Shown in pieces: positions 40,901-53,815 of a DNA stretch of 64,000 nucleotides (position 1 is its first letter; each line of letters opens with the position of its first letter). Source of the stretch: Dermatophagoides farinae (lineage: Eukaryota; Arthropoda; Arachnida; Sarcoptiformes; Pyroglyphidae); assembly GCF_024713945.1 (NCBI RefSeq), contig NC_134679.1, forward strand, positions 1,183,001 through 1,247,000. Direction: 5' to 3'. A program made the translations under genes and the position numbers. The notes under the pieces are model-generated. The model did no database searches and was not told the origin of the DNA. It saw nothing but the letters and a program-made list of their open reading frames with translations.

Positions 40901-43900
40901 CATTCATTAATTTTTTTCGGTAGGATGAATTTTCTCTCGTGTTTTATTTTTGTTTTGTTTTTGTTCCAAAAAAAAAACGACGAACAAATGATTCCTGAAA
41001 ATATACAATAATGAAGAATTATTATCATCATGTTGAATCTGAAACAAAACAAAAAAAAAACACGCAAACCTTTGTGATGGCAAAATGATGATGATCAAAA
41101 ATACACTATGAACTTAAGGTCATCATCATCATCAAATTTATGCACACCTTTTGTTCACATGATGAGGATAATTGTGTCAAATAATAATAATGATTCCGGC
41201 TTTGTTTTCATGTGGTGAAACAAAACAAAATCTAACCACCATCACAATCAATCACAAAGACAGAGAGACAAAAAAACAAAAAAAGATTAACCAACATATT
41301 CAAAGGTTGTTCAAAAGATCATCATCATCATCAACATTGGTGGTGGTGGCGGTGGTGGCTTCTATAGATAATCATTATTATCATCATGATGAAATTTGGT
41401 AAAAAAAAATGTTTTTTTTACTTTGATTTTTATTTTGCATGTTCGTTTGTTCATCCGGTCGATCCTATCTACGCGTACACACACATAGAAACACATAATT
41501 TCCAATGATTATTTCGTTGATGATGATTGAGACATGACAAAATGACGTTTTTTTTTCTCATCATCATCATCATAATCATTATCAGTAGCCAAATATAATA
41601 ATTACGAATAATACATGTATATAAACACATGGTTCATCATCATCATCATCATTCGATTCGATTTGATTCCTATTTTGACCTGATCTGTCTGGTTTTGTGT
41701 ATATGAATTTTGTTCATCATCATTTTTGATTTGATTGTGGCAATTTTTAGTATAGAGTGAATAAAATGTAAACAAACCAGTAGATTTGCAAATTCGTGTT
41801 GATGTCGTTATGATGATGATGATCATCATCATCATGTGGAAAAAAATTCCATTTCCAAATCAAATACCAGATGATGATGATGATGATGATGAATGAAATC
41901 AAATTACCGAACCACAATCAAAAGAAGAAAAAAAAACTGCTGGGTGCCTATTGAGAATCAAAAGAAAAAAAAATATCAATTTCATTTTCGAAATTGTGAA
42001 TTTTTTTTTCTTCTTCTTCTTCTGTTGCTGCTCAACAATCAAACATCGCATCAAAGGTATTATCATCATCATCATCATCGGCCATATAGACAATCAATCG
42101 TCTCCCAAATATCGATTGGATTGATTTTTTTTTCTCTTCATTGTATTTCGATTATTGTTATTACTTTTGCTATTATACACTGCAAATCAATCGATTCATT
42201 TATTCATTGTATTCATGGACTTTTTTTTCATCTATCCATCCATCCAAATATCAGCTTTCAAATCTTCAGCCAATCAGTCTGTGTGAATGCAACATTGTCA
42301 TATTTATAAGAGAGAAATATTAATGTAATTCAATTTATCAATTCGAATTCGACTTCAAAAAATGATTCATTCAATTCAAATGAAGGAAAATGATAAATTT
42401 CATTATCATCATCATCATCATCATCCAACAAGAATGATGAACGAAGAAAAAAATTTTTGTTTTCCTACAAAATCAAACTTGCTTGACTAACGACTTCTAC
42501 GGGCTACGAACGTTGATGATCATCATCATCTCTATAGCAGTGTTTCATCATTTGAAAACAAAAAAGAAAACGAAATCTTGACACACGGTCTTATTCTCTC
42601 ATCCCTCTGGATTGATAATGACGATGATGATAATAATGACGACGACGACGACGACTACAAACAACAACAAAAACATGAAAAAACAACAACAACAACAACA
42701 ACGAGACTAAGGAAGAAAAAAATAATAATAATAATCGATTGGTGCTCGCATAATTACCGGTTGTTGTTGTTGTTGTTCTACGTTCAGTCTACGAATGTTG
42801 ATGATGATGATGGACTTTGAACGTTTTGTTCATTTATATGTGAAAAGAATCTTCATTCAATAATAATGATAATGATGAACCCTGATGTTTTTTTTTTGTT
42901 CATTCTTTTGATGATGATAAAATTAAGACCAAGACAAAAAAAAGACATTTTTACTACCTTCAAAATCGCAAAAAAAAATTTTTGTTTCTTATGATGTTCT
43001 GCTTTTCCTCGTCTTTATCGTATTGGGCGACATAATGATCATGATGATGATGATGATGATGATGATAATTATCATCAAAATGTACAAGAAGGACGGTCTC
43101 ATGAAAAAAAATGGTCAGTATTTTTTTTCTCTCTCTCTCTTTTGATGATTATTTTGTTTTTCTCTCCGTGTGTGTGTGTGCGTTTTTTTTTTGTACAAGT
43201 CAAAAACATAATTTATCTATTTATTTATATAGGGAAAAATGAAAAATATGAAACTCACTCGTAGAATGATGATAATGAGAATTGTATTAGAAATCATAAA
43301 TCTTGTTGTTATGTTATTTTTTTTTGTATCTTTTCCCTGTGTTTTGAAATTATTGTCCATTTTTTTCAATAATTTTTTTTTGTTTTCTTTTTTTCGTCCA
43401 CGTATATATATATATGTGTGTGTAACCAATGGTTACCTGGTTGTAAATTTTATTTTTTTTTTCATATTTTCAACAATGAAAAATTCGTTGCGGTTGATTA
43501 TCATTATCATTCATTTTCATACAGGTAAATATGTGTGAGTGGAATTACTATGGCTAACAATGCAATGATCATTTGCATTTTTTCTTGTGTAAAACACCAC
43601 AACCACCGAATATGAATTCAACACAGTGGTGGTTTTTTTTCTGTCGCATAAATTATTGTGACCTCACCATCATCATTATCATCATCATCATCATGACACA
43701 TAAAAAAAAGTGTCACAGATGAAATTTACCTGTTCATTTTTTTTTACCACTGATTTCGTTTTCTAACCGAATAAAAAAAACGAATTGATCAAGCATTTGA
43801 ATCAGTAATAATTATTATGATGGTGTGCATGTGTGTGTGTGTGTGTGTGTGCATATTTTATTTTACGACAAAAAAAGGGCTTGGCTTGCATGAAAAAAAA

Positions 43901-46900
43901 ATCCGAATTGTAAAATTAATGATGATGACCAGCTTTGATGCTATAATCAATGATTATAAATTTTTCTAATTATATGATTCTTTCATTTTTTTTCCTGATT
44001 CTGTTTCTGTTTGATGCGCAGAATCAAACAAAAAATTATTATTAGATCGATATTCTGTAATGCTAAAATTATCGAATAATCGTGATGATGATTGTTATCA
44101 TCATCGATTGTTTATTATTCGAGTCGACTCCCAATATTTCTAATGTAGTACAAATGGAATTTTTTTTTATCATTGATCATTGATCATCACACTCATACTC
44201 AGACACACATGCAGCAATAATATCCGTGTGATTATCATTATCATCACCATCACCATCATCATCATCATCATAATCATAAACTAAACTAAAAAAAAAAAAA
44301 ATAAATAAATAAAAAAAATGTAAAAAAAAACGTCACACCTCCGAACGCCTCCGTCGACAATTATGTATATATGGATTTTAAGAGGATGGACATTCCAACG
44401 CAAGCAACTAACTAAACTACTAACAGAATGGAAAAATGGTAAAAATGAGAAAAAAAAATCAGCCTAAACATTGGTGAGAGACATAGCATTAAAACAAACG
44501 AATACTACAAATACTACTACTACAACAAAAATTGTTGGATTCATTTTTCTGGTTGAACTGTAATCATCATCATCATCAACATCATCATCAGCAACAAAAA
44601 TTTGAAAATGTGAATGAACCGAACCACACACACACACACACACACAACCGGAATGATTCGGAACGCCAACCAACCAACCAACCAATCAACCCAAATACTA
44701 AATAATGAATTTGAATTGAGAAAAAAAAAATTTTTTTGGAGGCAAATTACGTTGCCTGTTTTTATAATGATGATAAGCAAGTAAGCAAGCAAAGAAATCA
44801 GAAAAAATTTCTGGGCGCCATGTTCTATCCACCAGTCAGTGTTTATTATTATATAGATCAATAGAACGAATGAAAAAAAAAATAATAAATAGTAGTGGCA
44901 ACAACAGCGGCGGGAGAATGTTCCAACATCGGGAATACATTTGGATCCAGCAAAAAAAAAAAAATTGTTTCAGGTTTATTCTTACACACTGGACATAATA
45001 TGATTCATTTTGATATATAAATTTTTCATAACTAAAAAATGAAATTTCGTTGAAATTCTCATAATGTAATTATTTTTGTTTTTGTTTTTGTTTTTTTTAT
45101 CTTCATAATTTCAATTCCAATTCTGTATCGGAATGTTTGAAAACAAAAATCCACCAATACCTCATATAGACGAAACTGAACCGAATGTTTTTCGGTCAAC
45201 GAACACACACACACGCATTTGATATATAATAATTCTCTTTCTCTGTGTGTGTGTGTGTGTGTGTAATGATGAAAACAAAATTCTGGTTTTTCAAAGTTTT
45301 TTTTTTGGTTCAAACATATACACATTGTTCATGGTTACTATTTTGTACAGGCTTAGCTTTGATGTTGATGGCATGAATTTTCTTTTCTTTTCTCTCTCAT
45401 TTTCCCGTAGTTATATATTGTCGAATCCACATTATATTCCTGTTTTCTTTACTATCCATCCATCCATCCATCCATTCAGGCACACACACGCACAATCTTT
45501 ATACAATATTTGAAATTGAATGAGTTATGTATTGTTGTTGTTGTTGTTAGTAGTTGGTATTTTTCGTCTCTTCTTGTTCTTCTTCTTCTTCTGATAAATA
45601 ATAACACATTTTCGTGCAGCCATAGAATCATTGGCTTTCGAATGTGTAATAATAATAATAATGTTATATAATTTCTAATTTTCTTTTGGCAATGGATGAT
45701 GGTTTTTTCTCTTTTTGCACTATTGTTGTTGGGAGGATGCAGTGTTTGTTATGGTGTGGTGTGTGTAGTGTGTGTATTATATATAAGAAAAATTCTAATG
45801 ATGGTTGTGTTTTATATGTTTTCTCGATTCACTTATGAATTGAATTGAATTGGATGGCTGAATGGATGATAATGGAGCTGATTTGACTTGAATTTGCTAG
45901 CTAGCTGGCTGGCTGGCTGGCTGGTTTGTTTGCTTGCTTGTTGGTTGATTTTTTTTTCAAATTTTGGGTTAGGTTTCGGATTTTACCACTACCATATGAT
46001 AAGTGAAAAAATGCCAAAAAAAAAAATTTTTCCGTTCTTTCAATGTGGAGAAAAAAAAAGATCCAGAGAAATCGTGGTAGACGACGACGACAACGACGAG
46101 GATCCCACTCTCATCATCATCATCGTTGATATTTTATATGCACTAAAACAGCACATGAAAAAAAAACAGCTGCATATAATTTTATACACACGAAACAAAC
46201 TAGAATCAGTCGCGATCTTGCATTCATTCAGTGTGGTCATGTGTTTAATGTTTTTTGTTTTGTGTGTCATAAACATTTTTTTTTTTTTTTTTGAAAACAA
46301 AATTCAGCGCGTATTCCAGTTCGGTTGTTTCCCATTAATTTATATATTCCTTGTGTCAAGTATATTTTTTTTTGGGTGCAATTTGTTGATCCATTTCGAA
46401 CCATTTTGATTTTGGCCATCACAGGAAATTATTTTCAAGAAACGTAGAAAAAAAATGATTTGATTTCACTTCTATCGATTCATTATCAAGGTAAATTTTT
46501 GTTTTGTTTTGTTTTCATTCTTATCCATTATTAGTGTGTTGTGTTTTGTGAATTGTCATCGTGAATGGTCAAAAAAAATTTTTTTTTTTTGTTGTTGTTA
46601 TTGTTGCTGGACATTTTGCCAATAAAAAAAAGGCATGAATCAGACAAATTAGTATTGAATTTGTCATTCTAATTACTAATTTGTTGCTATATGTATGTAA
46701 GTGATTCATAAATCAGTCAGAATCAAACATCGTGAATTTTTTTCTCATCGTTTTTATTTGTGTGAAAATTTTTTTTTCCATCATTTTTGTCCTCGAATTT
46801 CTGTGATGTTTTGTTCATTCAGAAAACTACGAGAATTTCATCATTGTCACCATCATCATCGTCGTTTGTGTAGCTGGTTCTGGTGTTTTTCTTTTTGCTT

Positions 46901-47474
46901 TCTGGATCTTATTTCTGATTGATCTTCGCGTGTGTGTGTGTGTGTGTGTGTGTTCATCTTATCTTGATGATTTATTTTTTCAATTATTGATAAAATTCAA
47001 ATCGTTATTCCAGTGATTGGTGAATTTTTTTTTTTTTTTCTAGTTGTCACCCAAAGTAATGTTGAAATATGACCCTCGATTTTTGACCTTAATGGTGATG
47101 ATTTTGACATTTTTCTGAGAACCAAGAAAAGAAAAAACTTACCATAAAATAACAAACAACGAAACGTCTTTGACTAAAACAAATCTTCATTCAGAAAAAT
47201 TATCAACCACGATGATGATGATGATGACCATTTTTTTTGTTGTTGTTTTTCAACATCCACAATTATCACTTGATTATTAATGAAATTTTTTCTTTCATTT
47301 CTTTTTTCTTCTTTTTTTTATCAAAATTAAATTATTATAGTTTCCACCGTCAATATGTGTTTTGTGTGTGTCACTTGATTTGAGTTCTTTTTTTCTTTGC
47401 ACGCCTAATCACACTTGGGACATACGAATATATTTGTTTTTTTTTTGTCGACAACGACTGTCGATATAAAGCTT
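34986..47474. other. Gene-poor DNA upstream of the POU-domain gene
   Basis: About 12.5 kb without a supported gene. It contains many (GAT)n/(ATC)n arrays (for example near 43040-43073), (CAA)n, (TG)n and homopolymers. A frame at 37601-37894 preceded by a TATA-like element has some non-repetitive sequence but no recognisable domain. A developmental transcription-factor gene follows, so this stretch could hold its regulatory elements. No specific binding-site cluster was identified by eye. Confidence 0.55.
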
Positions 47475-47498
47475 TGAAGTATCATCATCATCATCATC

Positions 47499-50400
47499 AT
47501 GAATCAATTAACTGTAATGTTGAATGGTAATAATGCAGCATCAGCAGCGGCAGCAGCAGTAGCAAATAATCAACAACAACAACAACATCATGCTGCATCA
47601 TTGGCAAACACTACGATCAATCAACCACAATATTTTACATTTCAAACTACCAATAATCAACAACAACATTCTGGTTCTATTAATCAACAAACAGCTACCG
47701 GTTTGGCTACCAATGCTGCTGCTGCTGCTGCTGCTGCTTCTTCAATTGAACAACAACAATTGTTCACAATACAACCGGCAACAACATTTTCACCAAATAT
47801 TATGTTAACCACCAATGGACAACAAATAGCATCGACAACAACACAAGGATTTTTACCGGCAACAAATATGAATAATCATCCAGCAACAATTCAATATATA
47901 ATCACACCACAACAACAGCAACAACAACAACAACAGCAATCTAATCAGCAAATATCACAGCCATTTGGTGGTAAGTGAAAAAAAAGCCACATTTATTCAT
48001 TGAGAATCTTGAGAGATTTTCATTTTTTTTTTGTTGGTTTTTTTTTGGTTTACTACCAAATTATTGATGATGACGATGATTCGTTTTTTTTTGTTCGTCT
48101 GTTTCCATTAACCACTTAGGTTTAATGTCCAATTTGATTACGCCATCTACGCCTGCTCATCAAATAAATATGATTCCAATCAATCATCAAACATTACAGG
48201 GAACAACGACGGCGACAATATTGCAACCACAATTAATAGCAACTAATGGATGTTCCACGACATCAGCATTACAGCCAACAACATTTATTCAACAACAACA
48301 ACAACCAACACAAACGGGTACGTTTCATATACAAACGACTGCAAACGCTGCTTCTTCTGCGACCAACAATGTTAATACTACTGCAACGCAATTGTTCCAT
48401 CAACAACAACCGCAACAACAATTTCAAGTGATAACAACACCATCTACATTAGCAACGCAACCAACATTGACAAATGGTGCAATAACATTTCAAACAAATC
48501 AATTGATTGGTTGTATACCATCAACAACGAATCAGCTAGTTCAACCGCAACAGCAACAATTTTTTCTGAATCCAACAACAATAACGCCCACACTTCAACA
48601 ACAGCAACAACAACAACAGCAGCAGCAACAATTGTATCAATTAGTTTTACCTGTAAATGGTCATCAAATATTACAATCAACAATGTTACAGCCAACAAAT
48701 ATGATAACAACAACATCGGGACATCAATTAATAACAACCGGAACTCAACATCAACAACAACCGACTGCAATAACGGTGCCTATACAACAACAACAACAGC
48801 AACATGGAACATTATTAACAACCACCGGTGGCAATCTCCAATTTCCAATTGGTCAACAGCAACAAAATACGGCAACATTCTTAACACAACAGCAACAAAC
48901 TTCAACATTACCAATAAATTCTGCCATTATTCATCAACAATCACCACAACAACAACAGCAACAATCATCAAATGTATTCACAACAAATCAATTAACAATA
49001 CAGCCATGTTTATCTACCGGTACTGGAAATACGAATAATAATTACCTCAATACTCAACAAAATTCAAATACGATAACATTGATAGCTACAGCATCACCAA
49101 CGACAAATATTACGAATCTTTCATCATCGCAACAACAAACGAATAACACGACATCATCTATAAATAGTGTTGTTGGTCATCATCATAATCATCAACCATC
49201 ATCTTCGATGGTCAATATTACGAATAACAACAACAACAACAACAATACGCAATTACATCATTTACCCGTACAGAATGCTGTTAATAATATTCATACAAGC
49301 AACAACAACAATAACATCAATTCACCATCGACATCAACTACGGCAATGATGGTTTTTACATCTTCTGCTGCCGCACCATCATCAGCCACAAATATTACAT
49401 GTGATACCGGCATTGTACAACAACAACAACAATCGCCAATGTTGATGTTTGACAATCTCATCAAGCCAACATCGATCAAGTCAATCAACAAAAAAAGTTA
49501 TTTAGAATGTCCAACATCAACAACAGCAACGAATGGATGCCAATCATCATCAACGAATTCAACAATAACTACAGGTCAAACTGGATTCGAATTATCAAAG
49601 GCATGTAGTACTAGAGAAAATTTCAATCTCATTATGAATTCGACGGCGGCGGCGGCAACCACAACAACAACAACAACCACGACGACGGCAACGATGACGA
49701 CGATAATTACGCCCAAATTATCGTCTACAAATGCCGAACATAACAACATGAAAAGAGGTTCAATAGTCAATGATGATCATGATCAAAATACGCCATCTTC
49801 CGAAGAAAATAGTCAAAATAGTTTTACGGTGAATGACCAGAAAATTATTATCGAAAAAGATGATAATGAAATTGGTGATATTGTTAATAATGGTGGTGAT
49901 GAAAATTTGAATGGATTAACATCATCGTCTACCACAACAACTACATCATTATCATTATCACCACCTACACCATCGATAGAAACATCGTTAGCAACATCAC
50001 CGAGTCAAACATCATCAACCATTATTCAAAGACCATCATCGGCTGCTTCATCATCATGTGGTTCATTGAAAATAGCCGATAATGATGATGATGATGATGA
50101 TGATGATGTGGATGATGGTGACGATGATGAAGATGATGGGGAGGATGAAGAAGAATATGATGCCGGTAATGATGAAAATTGTTATAATAAAACACGGAAC
50201 ATGAATGAGAAAAAAGATGATGTGAAAATAAACCGAAAACGAGCTAGATCAATGGATAGTTTAATAAATGATGATGACGATGACGATGATGATGATAATG
50301 ATGATAATAGTACAGATGAAACGGAAGAAATGGATCTGGATAGTGCTACGACTGAAATCGATAGTGATTGTTGTAGTCATAAAACTAATAATAATAATAA

Positions 50401-52600
50401 CCGGCAAGAATCGGATACTACTACAATAATACTGCCAACAACGACAACATTACCGATAACAATATCTACGATGAAGACGACTAATACTATGTCCACCAAC
50501 ACTACTGCCACCATCAACGGAATACGATCAGAATCATTGATAATAAACAATAATAATAATAATCCCATTAAAAATATGAATGATGATAAAGATGGATATC
50601 AAAGTGGTGGTTCATTGCCATGTCATTTTACCGATACCGAAGATGAAGAAGATGATGATGATGATGATGTCATGAATACGAATGTTGATGGTAAATTGAT
50701 CGATATGAATGATGGTGATGTTGTTGGTGGTGGTGAAATTAAACTGATACGACGTAATGGTCTTACACAAGCTGCATATAATCTGATTAATAATCGTATA
50801 TTAATGAGTAGTAATAATGATGATGATGATAATTTTACTATAGCATCGATTGAATCATCAATAACGAATGATGAAATATCCAACATAAACATCCAGAATA
50901 TTGGTAATACAAAACAATTATCATCAAACAATCATGATGATAATGTTAATAATCGGATATCCATGCAAACACAAACATCATTAACGACAACGACAACAAC
51001 ACCATCATCACCATGTTCTATTCATTCAAATAATAGTAGCCTGATTGATACGACTACAGAATCTTTTTTATCGACAACACCATCATCATCGACGAATCCA
51101 CCGTTGATATCATCAAAAGGTAAAATTATAAATGTTTTTTTGAAAAATTAAATTTAAATTTAAATTCAACTTTAAAAAAAACAGAAAGAGCCATTTGGAC
51201 CCCAGAAGAACAACAATTGGCCAATGAAATACAGGAATTTGCTAAAACATTTAAACTTTGTCGTCTATCATTGGGCCTAACACAATCACAAGTTGGACAA
51301 GAATTGAGTGCATTAGGTCCATGTTATAGTCAAAGTGCAATATGCAGGTATTGCGAAAATGAATTTAATTTTTTTTTTGCTCACGTGTAATTCAAATTCA
51401 ATTTTTTTTTTAAATTCAATTCTCAGATTTGAAAAATTGGACATCACATTAAAAAGTGCTAAAAAAATAAAACCAGTATTGGAAAATTGGATGCGTGAAG
51501 CGGAAGAAAAATATCGTCATAATAAAATTGTTGGAAATGTAAAACCAGAAGCATTGGTTAATGTATTGAATAATAATAAAGATAATAAAGATCCAAATGC
51601 ATCGTCAACAACAACATCGACATTATCATCATCATCGTTTAAGATTAGTTCAGCATTAGAATTGGTGAATAATGGTGGTAATTATGGGAAAAATTTTCAA
51701 CTTCACCAACAATATAATAATATCAACAACAGCAACAACAACAACAATCAAAATGTTGTTAATCATCATGATCAAAGAGTTGGTGGTGGTATGATGGTTA
51801 ATAATAACAGTGAACCATCACAATCACCATCACCATCATCATCATCGGCAATGATATCATCAAATGTAAATATTTATAAAGCATTTATGGAAACAAATAA
51901 AAAACGTAAACGTCGTACATCGTTTACGCCAACCGCCATTGATGCATTGAATAAATTTTTTGAACAAAATAATCATCCAAATGGTGAAGAAATGACTAGA
52001 ATATCGGAAATATTAAATTATGATCGTGATGTTGTGCGAGTATGGTTCTGTAATAAACGACAGTCAACAAAAGCACGATGTAAAAATGATATGACTTGGA
52101 ATTCTAATCAATTACAGCAGCAGCCACAACAGTCGATTGAATCGATACCAGCAGCATCACTGAATAATGATCAAAAATCATCAACAACATTGAACAACAA
52201 TGCCTTTGCAACAACAGTGAATAATAAATCAACTAAAACATTATCGAATGATATACAACCATCATCATCATCCTTATCATTATCATCATTGAAAATGGCA
52301 ACTTCGATATCATCATTATCACCCATAAAGCCATCACCCTCATCACTGCCACCCACATCATCGATTGGTCATCAACATCATCATCATCATCATCAATTTT
52401 TTCGTCCAATACATCCATCACATGGACAAGCATTACGAAGTCCTTTACCAGCGGCCATAAAAATGAACACAATGAATGGTGGTGGTCGTGATACCATAAT
52501 TCCATCGGTAGCAAATATTGCACCATTTGGTTTAGGACGATCAACAACAACAACGACAAATTCGACAACGATGAAGACCAATAATGAAAATTCAAAATGA
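47499..52600 (+). CDS. pdm3: Class VI POU-homeodomain transcription factor (POU6F/pdm3 type)
   Basis: Four exons: 47499-47970, 48120-51119, 51185-51347 and 51427-52600. They join in frame to 1602 residues plus TGA. An in-frame TGA at 47475-47477 supports the start, though an upstream 5' UTR exon cannot be excluded. The product should be a nuclear, sequence-specific DNA-binding regulator, typically neural in animals. Residues 1-1157 are low complexity: poly-Q (about 317-329), N, T, S and A tracts, acidic D/E blocks (about 812-840 and later), and a basic RKRAR at 863-867 that could be a nuclear localisation signal. The POU-specific domain is about 1165-1241 (RLSLGLTQSQVG, YSQSAICRFEKLDIT). The homeodomain is about 1370-1430, with RKRRTSF at its N-terminal arm and WFCNKRQ at 1418-1424 in recognition helix 3. 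SLGLTQ, the Y-S-Q-S-A-I-C-R-F-E stretch and the SFTP/NYDR homeodomain features point to class VI and not to Oct or Brn classes. The linker of about 130 residues between the two domains is very long for the family. The C-terminal tail is Ser/His-rich. The symbol is by family resemblance. Confidence 0.95.
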
Positions 52601-52623
52601 AAATAATCATTGTAAAAATTTAT

Positions 52624-52629
52624 AATAAA
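52624..52629 (+). promoter_or_regulatory. Candidate polyadenylation signal of the POU-domain gene
   Basis: AATAAA starts 24 nt after the TGA stop. A second copy is at 52702-52707. Either could set the 3' end. Confidence 0.45.
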
Positions 52630-53799
52630 TTTCTCATTGAAAAACTTCTTTTGTATAAAATTTTTGTTCATGTAAATGTATATAAAATTATGAAAAAAAT
52701 GAATAAAATTCACAACATCAAATTCAATGGAATATTCCATTTCGAAAATAATCATTATTTATTCAATTCAATTCAATTCAATCAATTAATAATTTTTATT
52801 GGGGAAAAAAAAACAAAACATTTCACTATCGATTTCAGGTAATATTTTTTTTGCCATTTGTTTGTTACTGTTGTGGTAAGACACATTTATAGTCACAACC
52901 ATTAAATTGTTATATATTGAAATGACGACGACGACGACGACGATGATGATGATGATGATGATGAAAAATGCATTTGCAATCTAATTCGATGGTGTAAATG
53001 TAATAATTGATTTTATACTTGTATATAAAAATGCTAATGAAATCCTACACATTTAGTGAGAGAAAAAAAAACAACCAATTTGTCTTTGAAATGAAACTTT
53101 GAATTAATAATAATAATAATTATAATTAAGCTATACACACACAAACAAAAAAAAAATTCTTCTATAGTCAAAATCAATATTTTAGGTCACGTGTTTTTGT
53201 TTTTTTTTGTTAGTGCACGATTACAACATGGAATAAATTAAAAAAATTTTTTTTTCGTGTTTATGTTTTACGTGTGTGTTGTCCATGTTTATCAAGATCT
53301 ATGGATAGGATAAATTATTTGGAAAAATTCGGCCATTAAAATAATCAGTTCAGATCATCATCATCATGATATTTGAGAATAAATTAACACATACAAATAA
53401 ATTGGACAATCATCAAAAAAGAAAAGAAAAGAAAATTCAATCAATTAATTAATTAATAACAAAAATAATAATGATAAAAAAACACTAAAATTGATTAGCC
53501 AGAATAATAAAGTGAATGAGAGTGAAGATTTTTTTTTTAATTTTAAAATTTCTTTTTTTTCAAAAACACGACCCGTCGATTACTAATTTTTTGTTGTTGT
53601 TGTTGTTGTGATGTAATGATGAAAGTGGTTGAAACAATGTGGTTTTGGAAAATATACGTTTATAATGTTGAAAAGATAGAAAGAAACACACATACACACA
53701 CAAAAAAACACAAATGATGATGAATTTGACTAATCGAATTCAGGTCAATGATTAATGAATGAATCGGATAATATCATTGTGAAATATGTTGAGGAATAA
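52630..53799. other. Intergenic spacer between convergent genes
   Basis: About 1.2 kb separates the stops of the POU-domain gene (+) and ATP-citrate synthase (-). It holds a compound (GAC)n(GAT)n repeat, AATAAA hexamers and A/T-rich sequence, and no ORF of note. The 3' UTRs of both genes probably occupy its ends. Confidence 0.7.
52923..52964. repeat. (GAC)n(GAT)n compound trinucleotide repeat
   Basis: About seven GAC/ACG units pass directly into about seven GAT/ATG units, a one-base transition of the repeat unit. Confidence 0.9.
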
Positions 53800-53805
53800 T
53801 TTATT
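53800..53805 (-). promoter_or_regulatory. Candidate polyadenylation signal of ATP-citrate synthase
   Basis: TTTATT on + reads AATAAA on the minus strand, 10 nt beyond the TGA stop. If used, the 3' UTR would be very short. Confidence 0.5.
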
Positions 53806-53815
53806 TGTTTGTTTA

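Noticed and set aside
47465-47470. TATAAA just upstream of the POU gene start
   Set aside because: It is only 29 nt before the ATG, so a normal TATA-driven start would fall at or inside the coding sequence. More likely chance.
48511-49038. 175-codon frame overlapping POU exon 2
   Set aside because: It is a frame-shifted reading of the same CAA/ACA repeats. The in-phase frame joins the POU domain through good splice sites.
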